Below, piece by piece: positions 5,371 to 13,640 of a stretch of DNA of 13,640 nt; positions within the stretch are counted from its first letter, which is position 1, and every line of letters starts with the position of its first letter. Source of the DNA: Tannerellaceae bacterium (lineage in GTDB: Bacteria; Bacteroidota; Bacteroidia; Bacteroidales; Tannerellaceae); assembly GCA_031280645.1 (NCBI GenBank), contig JAITGL010000016.1:1-13640 (forward strand). The letters are read 5' to 3'. Below the pieces are notes generated by a model. It was not told the origin of the DNA, searched no databases, and saw only the letters and a program-made list of their open reading frames with translations. The position numbers and the translations under genes are program-made.

Positions 5371-7962
5371 ATGAGCTATAATTATTCAAAAAGATTAACA
5401 GATGTGCTGGAATACAGTCGAGAAGAAGCTGTAAGACTAAAAAATGCAGAGCTAACTCCCGGCCATCTTGTTTTGGGTATCATTCGCGACGGAGAAGGAA
5501 CGGCAGTACAAATTCTTGACGAATTGCATGTTGATTTACCGGCTCTTAAAAAGCATATTGAAGAAAATTTACGAGATCATCAATCCCCAACTGCCAAAGT
5601 TGCCTATGTCATGACAGGCAAGATAGCCGACAAGATACTGAGGATGGCCAGGCTCGAAGCCCGCATCTTTAAATGTAGCGAAACGGAAACCGAGCATTTA
5701 CTGCTGGCAATACTGAAAGAAGAAAGCAGCTCCGCCGCCAAGACCCTTTTATCCGCCGGCGTAAACTATAGAACATTTTATAACGGAGTAATAGCTCGCC
5801 AGGAAGCCGGCCCTTCAAAAGCCGAATCGGAAGAAAACAAGCCAAAGAAAACGCAATTCCCCCCTGCCCCCACAGACGTCTCCGACGGATATACCGACGA
5901 CGACGAAGACGAAGATTCCGACAATACTTCGCCCAAGAAAGACTCAGCGCGAACAAATACCACCTCGCAACCCAAGCAGACAAACGATACCCCCGTTCTC
6001 GATAATTTCGGTACCGATATGACCCGTATAGCCGCCGAAAACCGCCTCGACCCAATCGTAGGTCGCGACCAGGAAATTGAACGGGTAGCCCAGATACTAA
6101 GCCGCAGGAAAAAGAACAACCCCGTGCTGATCGGCGAGCCGGGAGTAGGCAAATCGGCCATAGTTGAAGGCCTTGCCCTTCGGATAACGCAGAAAAAGGT
6201 AGCGCGAGCACTGTTCGACAAGCGAGTTATCAGCCTCGACATGGCCTCGGTTGTTGCCGGAACAAAATATCGTGGACAATTTGAAGAACGAATCAAAGCC
6301 ATACTCAACGAGCTGTCGAAAAATCCCAATATCATACTTTTTATCGACGAGATACACATGCTCGTAGGCGCCGGCGCCGCATCCGGATCAATGGATGCAG
6401 CGAACATACTCAAGCCGGCCTTAGCAAGGGGCGAACTCCAATGTATCGGCGCAACTACCCTCGACGAATATCGCAAATCAATTGAAAAAGACGGCGCATT
6501 AGAACGACGCTTCCAAAAAGTAATAGTCGACCCCACCACTTCCGCCGAGACCCTTGAAATACTGCACTGCGTCAAGCCTATGTACGAAGAGCACCATAAT
6601 GTAACATATACCGACGAGGCCCTAAAAGCCTGCGTTACCCTGACCGATCGTTATATAAGCGACAGAAAATTTCCCGACAAGGCTATCGACGCCCTCGACG
6701 AAGCCGGCTCTCGCGTACATATATTTAATGTAATAGTGCCTAAAGGAATTGAAGAGCTTGAGCTAAAAATAGAAAATACCAAGGTAGAGAAACTTTCGGC
6801 AGTAAAGTCGCAAAACTTTGAACTCGCAGCAAGCTATCGCGACAGAGAGCGAGAGTTATCCGAAAAACTTGATTCTGCAAAGAAGCAATGGGAACGGCAG
6901 CTATATGACAATCGCGTGATAGTTGACGAAGAGAAAGTCGCCGAAGTAGTTTCGATGATGTCGGGCGTACCCGTCCAGCGAATAGCAACCGCCGAAAACA
7001 TAAAGCTTCAGCAAATGAACGAAGCCTTGCGCAGCAAAGTGATAGGGCAAGACGATGCAGTGGCTAAAGTGGTGAAAGCCATCCGTCGCAACCGCGTAGG
7101 ACTGAAAGATCCCAGCAAGCCGATAGGAACCTTCATGTTTCTCGGCCCGACCGGAGTAGGCAAAACACATTTAGCCAAGATGCTGGCAGAATTTCTTTTT
7201 GACTCGGCCGACACCCTGATCCGCATTGACATGAGCGAGTATATGGAGAAATTTGCCGTATCCCGCCTCATCGGAGCCCCTCCGGGATATATCGGATACG
7301 ACGAAGGAGGGCAGCTAACCGAGAAAGTAAGGCGCAAACCCTATTCGGTTGTACTGTTCGACGAAATAGAAAAGGCCCATCGCGACGTATTCAATATTCT
7401 CCTTCAGGTACTCGACGAAGGACGGCTTACAGACAGCTTCGGTCGCCGTATTAATTTCAATAATACGATACTTATCCTGACATCAAATATCGGCACCCGT
7501 CAGCTTAAAGAGTTTGGCCACGGCGTTGGCTTCAATACTCCGATAACACAGGTAACCGACAAGGAGTTTGCACATGGAATTATCCGTAAAGCCCTCAATA
7601 AAACATTTGCGCCAGAGTTCCTCAATCGCATTGACGACATCGTAATGTTCGACCAGCTTGATAAAGCTTCCATTCTAAAAATAACCGAAATAGAACTGAA
7701 AGGCCTTTACGAGCGAATGAGTCATATGGGCTTCGACATTAATCTTACCGACGATGCAAAAGACTTCCTTGCCGACAAGGGATACGACATCCAATACGGC
7801 GCCCGCCCCCTTAAACGGGCCATCCAGAAATACCTGGAAGACGAAATGGCGGAGATGATTATAAAGGGAATCGTTAACGAAGGCGATAGCGTATTGGTTA
7901 GCTTTAACAAAGAAGCAGAGAAACTAAATATCGAAAAACAAACAATATTGCAATATGTCTAA
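5371..7962 (+). CDS. clpC: ATP-dependent Clp unfoldase ClpC
   Basis: ClpC is a class-1 Hsp100 AAA+ ring ATPase that unfolds proteins and feeds them to the ClpP peptidase. The 863-residue protein has a Clp N domain with two repeats (about 1-145), then an unusual hydrophilic linker (about 150-215) with an acidic run of Asp and Glu near 176-184. The first AAA+ module has Walker A GEPGVGKS (about 255-262) and Walker B ILFIDEIH (about 322-329). A UVR-like coiled M segment spans about 460-500. The second AAA+ module has Walker A GPTGVGKT (about 591-598) and Walker B VVLFDEIE (about 660-667). A VGF tripeptide near 718-720 fits the ClpP-docking loop, so degradation rather than disaggregation is expected. 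The start is ATG at 5371, just after a matched promoter. The stop overlaps the htpG start by 8 nt. Confidence 0.96.
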   Translation: MSYNYSKRLTDVLEYSREEAVRLKNAELTPGHLVLGIIRDGEGTAVQILDELHVDLPALKKHIEENLRDHQSPTAKVAYVMTGKIADKILRMARLEARIFKCSETETEHLLLAILKEESSSAAKTLLSAGVNYRTFYNGVIARQEAGPSKAESEENKPKKTQFPPAPTDVSDGYTDDDEDEDSDNTSPKKDSARTNTTSQPKQTNDTPVLDNFGTDMTRIAAENRLDPIVGRDQEIERVAQILSRRKKNNPVLIGEPGVGKSAIVEGLALRITQKKVARALFDKRVISLDMASVVAGTKYRGQFEERIKAILNELSKNPNIILFIDEIHMLVGAGAASGSMDAANILKPALARGELQCIGATTLDEYRKSIEKDGALERRFQKVIVDPTTSAETLEILHCVKPMYEEHHNVTYTDEALKACVTLTDRYISDRKFPDKAIDALDEAGSRVHIFNVIVPKGIEELELKIENTKVEKLSAVKSQNFELAASYRDRERELSEKLDSAKKQWERQLYDNRVIVDEEKVAEVVSMMSGVPVQRIATAENIKLQQMNEALRSKVIGQDDAVAKVVKAIRRNRVGLKDPSKPIGTFMFLGPTGVGKTHLAKMLAEFLFDSADTLIRIDMSEYMEKFAVSRLIGAPPGYIGYDEGGQLTEKVRRKPYSVVLFDEIEKAHRDVFNILLQVLDEGRLTDSFGRRINFNNTILILTSNIGTRQLKEFGHGVGFNTPITQVTDKEFAHGIIRKALNKTFAPEFLNRIDDIVMFDQLDKASILKITEIELKGLYERMSHMGFDINLTDDAKDFLADKGYDIQYGARPLKRAIQKYLEDEMAEMIIKGIVNEGDSVLVSFNKEAEKLNIEKQTILQYV

Positions 7963-10012
7963 ACAAGGTAGTATAGGGGTAACGAGTGAGAATATATTCC
8001 CTATTATTAAGAAATTTCTTTATAGTGATCATGAAATTTTCCTGCGTGAAATAATCTCGAATGCCGTAGATGCCACGCAGAAGTTGAAAACCCTCGCATC
8101 AGTAGGCGAATTTAAAGGCGAGCTTGGCGATCAAACCATCCAAGTTATCCTCGACGAAAAAGCTGGAACCATTACTGTTTCCGACCGAGGCCTTGGAATG
8201 ACCGCCGAAGAGATCGAAAAGTACATAAACCAGATTGCCTTTTCGGGAGCCGAAGAGTTTGTTGAAAAGTATAAGAACGATGCCGCCGCAATTATCGGAC
8301 ATTTCGGACTTGGCTTTTATTCAACGTTCATGGTATCGAAAAAGGTGGAAATCGTAACCCGGTCGTACAAAGATGGAGCCGTACCGATGAGGTGGAGCTG
8401 CGAAGGAAATCCCGAATATATTCTGGAAGAAACATCGCGTAGCGAAACGGGAACCGATATCATCCTCCACATCGACAATGATAACAAGGACTTTCTTAAC
8501 AAAGACAAAATCAGCGGCCTTCTAAAAAAATATTGCCGCTACCTCCCCATCCAAATCGCCTTCGGCAAGAAGCAGGAATGGAAAGATGGCAAATACGTTG
8601 ACACTCCCGATGACAATATCATCAACGAAATCAAACCGGCCTGGACGCGTAAACCATCGGAGCTTAACGACGACGACTACAAGCATTTCTATCGCGATAT
8701 GTATCCTATGACCGACGAACCTCTGTTTTGGATTCATCTCAACGTTGATTATCCTTTCAACCTTACCGGAATTCTGTACTTCCCGAAGGTGAAGAACAAT
8801 ATCGACATCAATCGGAACAAGATTCAATTATACTCTAACCAGGTATTCGTAACCGATTCGGTGGAAGGCATCGTTCCAGAATTCCTCACACTTCTACACG
8901 GCGTGCTCGACTCGCCCGATATTCCGCTCAACGTATCTCGTTCGTATTTGCAAAGCGACCAGAATGTGAAGAAAATCTCAAGCCATATCACTAAGAAAGT
9001 TGCCGACAGGCTGGAGGATATCTTCAAAAACGACAGGCCGCAGTTTGAAGACAAATGGGATAGCCTCAAGCTCTTTATACAATACGGTATGCTTAGCGAC
9101 GAGAAATTTTACGATAGAGCCGTAAAGTTTGCACTCCTTAAAGACACCGACAAGAATTATTTCACCCTCGACGAATACAAAACCCTCGTCAAAGACAATC
9201 AAACCGATAAAGATAGCCAGCTCGTATACATCTATACCAACAGTGCCAAAGATCAATATAGCTACATCCAAGCTGCCAAAGACAAAGGATACAATGTGCT
9301 CATGATGGACGGACAATTAGACGTGCACATCGTTGGGCACCTCGAGCAGAAGCTGGAGAAAACACATTTCGTGCGCGTTGATAGCGATACAACCGATAAC
9401 ATTATTCGCAAAGGCGACGCACAAAAGGTTGACTGGAGCGACGATCAGCGCAACGCCATTCAGGAAGTATTCAAAAGCCAGATGCCTGCAATGGAGAAAG
9501 CTGAGTTTTACGTTGCATTTGAAGCTCTCGGCGAAACGGCCAACCCCATTCTCCTTACGCAAAACGAATACATGCGGCGAATGCGTGAAATGTCGACCCT
9601 GCAACCGGGAATGTCGTTCTACGGCGAAATGCCCGACAGTTACAATATCACACTCAATACCGATCATCCGCTGATTAAAAAAGTGCTTGCGGAAGAAGAA
9701 GCCGCTTGCAGCGAGCAACTTGCCCCCGTACTTGCCGACATCAAAGGATGGGAAGCCAGGCAATCCGATCTTGAGGAAAAACAAAACAAAAAGAAAGACG
9801 GAGAGGTTACCGACGCCGAAAAAGACGACCTCAACAACACCAACAGCCAACTCGACAGCCTCCGTAGCCTCCGCAACCAAATCCTTTCCGGATTTGCTGC
9901 CGCCAATAGCCTCGTACATGAGCTTATCGATCTCGCGCTGCTAAGCAACGGAATGCTTAAAGGAGAAGCCTTGAGCAGATTTATTAAGCGCAGCATCAAA
10001 ATGATCGGCTAA
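7955..10012 (+). CDS. htpG: Hsp90-family chaperone HtpG
   Basis: HtpG is the bacterial Hsp90, a dimeric cytosolic ATP-dependent chaperone. The 685-residue protein begins with the GHKL ATPase domain: FLREIISNAVDA (about 29-40) holds the catalytic glutamate and the magnesium-binding asparagine, DRGLGM (about 77-82) is the adenine-pocket motif, and GHFGLGFYS (about 115-123) is the lid glycine motif. Middle and dimerisation domains follow, ending in SRFIKRSIKMIG. A Lys/Asp/Glu-rich segment near 605-630 lies in the C-terminal part, and the length is in line with Bacteroidales homologues as I recall them. It starts inside the end of clpC (ATGTCTAA overlap), which suggests translational coupling of the two stress proteins. 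The next gene starts 3 nt after its stop. Confidence 0.97.
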   Translation: MSKQGSIGVTSENIFPIIKKFLYSDHEIFLREIISNAVDATQKLKTLASVGEFKGELGDQTIQVILDEKAGTITVSDRGLGMTAEEIEKYINQIAFSGAEEFVEKYKNDAAAIIGHFGLGFYSTFMVSKKVEIVTRSYKDGAVPMRWSCEGNPEYILEETSRSETGTDIILHIDNDNKDFLNKDKISGLLKKYCRYLPIQIAFGKKQEWKDGKYVDTPDDNIINEIKPAWTRKPSELNDDDYKHFYRDMYPMTDEPLFWIHLNVDYPFNLTGILYFPKVKNNIDINRNKIQLYSNQVFVTDSVEGIVPEFLTLLHGVLDSPDIPLNVSRSYLQSDQNVKKISSHITKKVADRLEDIFKNDRPQFEDKWDSLKLFIQYGMLSDEKFYDRAVKFALLKDTDKNYFTLDEYKTLVKDNQTDKDSQLVYIYTNSAKDQYSYIQAAKDKGYNVLMMDGQLDVHIVGHLEQKLEKTHFVRVDSDTTDNIIRKGDAQKVDWSDDQRNAIQEVFKSQMPAMEKAEFYVAFEALGETANPILLTQNEYMRRMREMSTLQPGMSFYGEMPDSYNITLNTDHPLIKKVLAEEEAACSEQLAPVLADIKGWEARQSDLEEKQNKKKDGEVTDAEKDDLNNTNSQLDSLRSLRNQILSGFAAANSLVHELIDLALLSNGMLKGEALSRFIKRSIKMIG

Positions 10013-10015
10013 ATA

Positions 10016-10561
10016 ATGAATTATTTAAATACACATATCCCCGGCTTATGGATTGTCGAACCAACAGTGTTCAACGATAGCCGGGGATATTTTTTTGAAG
10101 CCTACAAGAAAGATCAGTTCGAGGAGCAAATAGCTCCCGTAAACTTTATTCAGGAAAACGAATCTTGTTCCGTAAAAGGAGTTCTGCGAGGCCTCCACTT
10201 TCAGCTCAATCCATACTCGCAGGCTAAGCTTGTACGCGTTATCAAAGGAAAAGTACTTGACGTTGCCGTCGACCTCCGATCGCAATCCTCAACATTTGGG
10301 CAGCACATTGCCGTAGAACTATCCGAAACAAACAAACGGCAACTATTTATACCACGCGGATTCGCACACGGATTCCATGTACTTAGCGACGAAGCCATAT
10401 TCACCTACAAAGTAGACAACCTCTATCATCCCGCATCCGAGCGCACGTTACGCTTTGACGACTCCGCGCTCGGTATCAATTGGATGATTCCACAAGGCGT
10501 CGTGCCCATAATGTCGGACAAAGACAGGAACGCTCCGCTCTTTGCCGAATTTAATTTCTAA
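10016..10561 (+). CDS. rfbC: dTDP-4-dehydrorhamnose 3,5-epimerase
   Basis: The 181-residue protein is RfbC (RmlC), the third enzyme of dTDP-L-rhamnose synthesis. It epimerises C3 and C5 of dTDP-4-keto-6-deoxyglucose in a cupin-fold dimer. Expected catalytic residues are present: His61 in LRGLHFQ, Tyr131 in FTYKVDN, and Asp170 in the SDKD motif; GVLRGLHF and IPRGFAHGF are family signatures. Length is normal (about 180-190). It begins 3 nt after htpG, so it should be cotranscribed with the chaperones, and is followed after 30 nt by rfbB. The nucleotidyltransferase rfbA and reductase rfbD are not in the window. Confidence 0.96.
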   Translation: MNYLNTHIPGLWIVEPTVFNDSRGYFFEAYKKDQFEEQIAPVNFIQENESCSVKGVLRGLHFQLNPYSQAKLVRVIKGKVLDVAVDLRSQSSTFGQHIAVELSETNKRQLFIPRGFAHGFHVLSDEAIFTYKVDNLYHPASERTLRFDDSALGINWMIPQGVVPIMSDKDRNAPLFAEFNF

Positions 10562-10591
10562 ATACCTTATTACTTATTTATATCTTATATC

Positions 10592-11710
10592 ATGAAAACA
10601 TATCTCGTTACCGGCGGTGCCGGATTCATAGGAGCCAACTTTGTTAAATACATGCTGGCAACATATCCCGACATTAAAATAGTAATCCTCGACGCCCTCA
10701 CATACGCAGGCAACAAAGAAACCATTAGCGCTGACCTTTGCAACCTGCAATGCGAGTTCGTTCACGGCAATATATGCGACCCCGTTCTTGTTGACAGCCT
10801 TTTCAATAGCCACCGCTTCGACTGCGTTGTTAACTTCGCCGCCGAAAGTCACGTTGACCGCAGCATAGACAACCCACAGTTATTCCTACTCACCAATATT
10901 CTCGGAACACAAAACCTCCTCGACGCTTGCCGACGCGCATGGACAACAGGTAAAGACCAAGCCGGATATCCGGTATGGGCCGATAACGTACGCTTCCATC
11001 AGGTATCAACCGACGAAGTATACGGAACGCTCTCGCCTGCCGGCAACGACAAATTCGCCGAAACCAATCCTATCGACCCCCGCAGCCCGTACAGCGCATC
11101 CAAAGCATCGGCCGACCTATTCGTCATGGCATATTACGAAACGTACAAAATGCCCGTAAGCATTACGCGATGCTCAAACAACTATGGCCCATGGCACTTC
11201 CCCGAAAAACTCCTACCGCTGATAATCGGCAACATCCTCGAAGGAAAGTCGCTACCAATATATGGAGATGGAAAAAATGTACGCGACTGGCTATACGTTG
11301 AAGACCATTGTACGGCCATCGACGCCGTAATACAACGCGGACAACCCGGACAAGTATACAACGTTGGCGGAAACAACGAAATACGAAACATTGACATCGT
11401 TAATCTAACCCTTCATACCATACGACGCATTATGGAATTGGAACCAAAATACCGCACCGCCCTTCGTAAACAGGAATACGACGCCGATGGCAACCAAACC
11501 TTTAACCATATCGGACCAAGCCTCATACAATACGTTCCCGACCGCCTTGGACACGACCTGCGATACGCAATCAACGCCGAAAAAATACAGTGCGAACTCG
11601 GATGGACGCCGCAAACCACCTTTACCGACGGCCTCAATAAAACTATACACTGGTTTCTCGACAACCAGCAATGGGTAGCAACCGTAACCAATAAACCAAA
11701 TATTCAATAA
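10592..11710 (+). CDS. rfbB: dTDP-glucose 4,6-dehydratase
   Basis: RfbB (RmlB) converts dTDP-glucose to dTDP-4-keto-6-deoxyglucose, the substrate of the RfbC encoded just upstream. The 372-residue extended short-chain dehydrogenase has the NAD-binding GGAGFIG loop (8-14), the catalytic Thr-Asp-Glu in STDEVYG (139-145; T140, D141, E142), and the Y167-SAS-K171 pair. CSNNYGP (194-200) is a further family signature. Length fits the family, with a C-terminal insertion at about 285-315 before the closing helices. A 30-nt AT-rich gap separates it from rfbC and a short gap leads to the next gene; no terminator is visible in either gap. Confidence 0.96.
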   Translation: MKTYLVTGGAGFIGANFVKYMLATYPDIKIVILDALTYAGNKETISADLCNLQCEFVHGNICDPVLVDSLFNSHRFDCVVNFAAESHVDRSIDNPQLFLLTNILGTQNLLDACRRAWTTGKDQAGYPVWADNVRFHQVSTDEVYGTLSPAGNDKFAETNPIDPRSPYSASKASADLFVMAYYETYKMPVSITRCSNNYGPWHFPEKLLPLIIGNILEGKSLPIYGDGKNVRDWLYVEDHCTAIDAVIQRGQPGQVYNVGGNNEIRNIDIVNLTLHTIRRIMELEPKYRTALRKQEYDADGNQTFNHIGPSLIQYVPDRLGHDLRYAINAEKIQCELGWTPQTTFTDGLNKTIHWFLDNQQWVATVTNKPNIQ

Positions 11711-11728
11711 CCAAAAACAATTTCAACA

Positions 11729-12805
11729 ATGAACAGCATTTTTTATCTCCTGATTGGAGCCTACACAATGGGCCTCAGCGACGGCATCTACGTTTATAAA
11801 TTTAATGATGCAACCGGACAAGCCACATACGTTGGCAAAACAATTGTCGATAATCCATCCTACATCGAAACAACCAACGGCACATACATCTATGCCGTAA
11901 GCGAAAACCCGTATAACCGTAGCGAAGACGACGACCAAAGCGTATCATCATACGCCAACGCCCTCCGGTTCGACAAAGCCACCGGGCATCTCACCCTCGT
12001 CAATTCCCAGGAAACCTTTGCCGCAAGTCCCTGCTACATTATTGTCGACTCTGCAAGACGCCACGCCCTTACGGCCAACTACGCCGGAGGCAGCATAACC
12101 GTATTCCATATCGACACTGACAGCCTCCAACCCATAGAGCAAATGATAATATTCGACGGCTCAGGCCTCGACGCTGCACGGCAAGACATGCCCCACCTCC
12201 ACTGCGTAAAGATATCGCCCGACAGCAAATATCTATTTGCCGCCGACCTCGGAACCGACAACATCCACCGCTACGACCTAAACCACTCCGGCGCCCCATT
12301 CCTACGCGAAGAAACCCACAAATCATTTCCACTCCCTCCAGGCTCCGGCCCCCGGCATCTCACATTCCACCCGGGCGGGCAATACCTTTATCTCATTAAT
12401 GAACTATCCGGTACCGTTACAGCCTTCAACTACAACAACGGTGATATTGTCGCTTTCCAAACCATACAAGCCGACACCGTTGGCGGACGCGCCAGTGCCG
12501 ACATCGCCATATCGCCCAACGGCAAATACCTGTACGCCTCCAACCGCAACAAAGCCGACGGTATCGCCATCTTCTCAATCAATCCGGCCAGCGGCTCCCT
12601 CGCCAAAGTAGGCTATCAGCCAACCGCCCTGCACCCGCGCAACTTCACCCTTACGCCAAGCGGACGCTTCCTAATCGCCGCCTGCATGCAAAGCAACGTT
12701 ATCGAAATTTACGCCATTGACCCCGAAACCGGTCTGCTTCGCAAAACCGATAACGATATCGCCGGCATAGACTCTCCGGTATGCGTAAAGCTAATCGAGA
12801 ATTGA
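11729..12805 (+). CDS. pgl: Lactonase-family beta-propeller, probable 6-phosphogluconolactonase
   Basis: The 358-residue protein belongs to the seven-bladed beta-propeller lactonase family (YbhE type), which includes the 6-phosphogluconolactonase of the oxidative pentose phosphate pathway. Supporting features are the opening FYLLIGAYTMG and the repeated blade pattern of ISPDSKYLFAADLGTDNIHR, GPRHLTFHPGGQYLYLINE, and ISPNGKYLYASNR, each a short Pro-Gly or Pro-Asp turn followed by a YLY or YLF strand. No signal peptide is obvious: the N terminus has only a short hydrophobic stretch, so it is probably cytoplasmic. It follows rfbB by 18 nt and ends the rightward gene series. The family also contains proteins with other lactone substrates, so the exact substrate is inferred; the symbol is by family. 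Confidence 0.85.
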   Translation: MNSIFYLLIGAYTMGLSDGIYVYKFNDATGQATYVGKTIVDNPSYIETTNGTYIYAVSENPYNRSEDDDQSVSSYANALRFDKATGHLTLVNSQETFAASPCYIIVDSARRHALTANYAGGSITVFHIDTDSLQPIEQMIIFDGSGLDAARQDMPHLHCVKISPDSKYLFAADLGTDNIHRYDLNHSGAPFLREETHKSFPLPPGSGPRHLTFHPGGQYLYLINELSGTVTAFNYNNGDIVAFQTIQADTVGGRASADIAISPNGKYLYASNRNKADGIAIFSINPASGSLAKVGYQPTALHPRNFTLTPSGRFLIAACMQSNVIEIYAIDPETGLLRKTDNDIAGIDSPVCVKLIEN

Positions 12806-12810
12806 AAGAT

Positions 12811-12836
12811 TTGTAGCGAAGTTTAAACGCTAACAA
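12811..12836 (+). terminator. Weak hairpin just after pgl, possible transcript end
   Basis: TTGTAGCG (12811-12818) and CGCTAACAA (12828-12836) pair over eight bases with a single bulged base and a 9-nt loop, starting five bases after the pgl stop codon. No T tract follows, so it is a poor rho-independent terminator. It may be a 3' end stabiliser. The stronger hairpin at 13006-13061 is another candidate transcript end. Confidence 0.3.
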
Positions 12837-13217
12837 TTGCGGATGCTTCTGCCGGCCAATCTTAAGCTTTGCATACGGCGTACTACCCTTCGGAAATAAG
12901 TTTTGACCTTCAGTAATTAAGTAAGCATGTTCAAATCAATTTTACCGCTACCTCAAAGAGCATACTTGCCGATCTGCTAAGACTCAATAAGGGAGCTTTG
13001 ATATCGCTATAGTTGTGGCAAATCAAAAAGAAGCTAAATCCTGATTTGCTGCGACTATGGTAAGTTTCAACATCTTTGGGCGGTTAGCCATTTTAAGATA
13101 TGTATGTGCAGGCAAAAAATCTCCTGTGCCGCTTAGCCCGAATGGATAACGCTTCTTCCTCAGAAACCTTTAATATGGAAAGAATCGCTCTGGATGTTGC
13201 TTTACAAATAACCACGC
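12837..13217. other. Intergenic stretch without an intact gene
   Basis: I find no intact gene on either strand here. The stretch holds the long hairpin at 13006-13061 and, on the minus strand, two short open readings interrupted by stops: one beginning MANRPKMLKLT near 13091, and a 56-codon stop-free run that ends at 13093. These could be remnants of a decayed mobile element next to the transposase fragment, but I cannot assign them. Base composition is lower in GC than the upstream genes. Confidence 0.5.
13006..13061 (+). repeat. Long 20-bp hairpin with a 16-nt loop
   Basis: The arms 13006-13025 (starts GCTATAGTTG) and 13042-13061 (ends GCGACTATGGT) pair along all 20 positions when G-T pairs are allowed: 15 Watson-Crick and 5 G-T. 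The loop 13026-13041 is A-rich. The five wobble pairs are stable only in rightward RNA, because the complementary strand would have A-C mismatches. There is no T tract after it. Possible roles are a 3' hairpin of the upstream transcript, a small structured RNA, or the ends of a miniature mobile element. Confidence 0.6.
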
Positions 13218-13640
13218 CCTGTATACTATTGCAATAACTGCGTTTCTCAATATTAAGCCCAAATTACGCATTAGGAATTTTCGCAGCTAAATCTATCGGA
13301 TGATCCACAGTCCAACGAGCCATTTTCTGCGTTTTTGGGGAAAGAGATATTTTTAGCTTAATCCTATCTCCCGATTTTTCCAAATAGGCTCCAATGGCAA
13401 AGGTTCTGTATCTTAAGGTCGACAGAGTTTTTTGTGTTTTCTCTTGAAGGACGAAGATTCTGAAAATTGACATCAGATTATAGGGAATCATAGCAAAAAT
13501 TAATGCAGCTTCTGTGGAAAATTCGGTAGTGTCTTAAATTATCAGATTTAATTATTTCCATACTTACCGGTTTTGTAGTAAAAGTGTTCAATATACATTC
13601 CAATAACATTATCGTGTATTTGTTCATTTTTTGAGAAGCA
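13218..13640 (-). mobile_element. Remnant of an IS1380-like insertion sequence, cut by the window edge
   Basis: The interval covers the transposase remnant and 46 nt beyond its stop codon. The left limit is set at CCTGTATAC (13218-13226), a possible outer end because IS1380-family terminal repeats usually begin with CC. Only one end is within the window, so the inverted repeat cannot be confirmed. The element family is inferred from the transposase C terminus. Confidence 0.4.
13264..13640 (-). pseudogene. IS1380-like transposase C-terminal remnant with frameshift
   Basis: Reading leftward from the window edge, one frame gives EQIHDNVIGMYIEHFYYKTG and then stops at 13550-13548. A different frame, open from 13533 to the TAA at 13264-13266, gives TTEFSTEAALIFAMIPYNLM followed by SIFRIFVLQEKTQKTLSTLR, RTFAIGAYLEKSG and a terminal AKIPNA. 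The pattern of TEAA, then AYNLM-SLFR-like, then TLRY-FAIGA followed by a basic LKISLS segment matches the C terminus of IS1380-family DDE transposases, as I recall them. The two pieces are in different frames and only about 15 nt apart, where intact proteins have more sequence, so there is a frameshift plus a probable deletion. The N-terminal part lies beyond the edge, so I cannot say how much more is lost. Confidence 0.65.

Noticed and set aside
13131..13202. tRNA-like stretch on the plus strand (a D-arm-like AGCCCGAATGGATAACGC)
   Set aside because: The acceptor arms do not pair, the anticodon stem has a mismatch and the position after the candidate anticodon is not a purine, and no proper T arm follows.

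Overview
The window reads as a chromosomal stretch from a member of the Bacteroidota, most likely Bacteroidales. Support comes from the protein families (HtpG, ClpC, bL21, bL27 and RfbC/RfbB in the forms usual for that order), from several promoters of the TTTG / TAnnTTTG type used by the phylum's primary sigma factor, and from the general lack of strong Shine-Dalgarno sequences. No phage, plasmid or defence genes are visible. Ten complete protein genes, one C-terminally shortened gene (cinA), one broken transposase, three good promoters, two good intrinsic terminators and one striking non-coding repeat array can be supported.

Left end (1-581): a tandem array of 42-bp units, each a 20-bp near-perfect palindrome plus a 22-bp AT-richer spacer. 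Its last, diverged units run into the intrinsic terminator of the leftward operon. Positions 582-736 are GC-rich and hold no gene I can recognise. Leftward operon (737-3849): dnaX, then ribE, then cinA, read from a Bacteroidota promoter near 3880. ribE and cinA overlap by the sequence TTGA. cinA lacks the usual C-terminal amidase domain, and GC content climbs steeply along this operon.

Middle (3850-5370): a divergent promoter region, then rplU and rpmA (ribosomal proteins bL21 and bL27) closed by a long hairpin terminator, then cdd (cytidine deaminase) behind a second small hairpin. A well-matched promoter at 5315-5346 starts the next unit.

Rightward unit (5371-12805): clpC, htpG, rfbC, rfbB and a 6-phosphogluconolactonase-type beta-propeller gene, with an 8-nt overlap or very short gaps (3 to 30 nt), so probably one transcript. 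It joins two protein quality-control ATPases (Clp unfoldase, Hsp90) to two steps of dTDP-L-rhamnose synthesis and a pentose-phosphate step.

Right end (12806-13640): no intact gene. It holds a long 20-bp hairpin with five G-U pairs (13006-13061) and, from about 13218 to the edge, a decayed IS1380-like transposase on the minus strand. The most unusual feature of the window is the palindromic array at 1-581.
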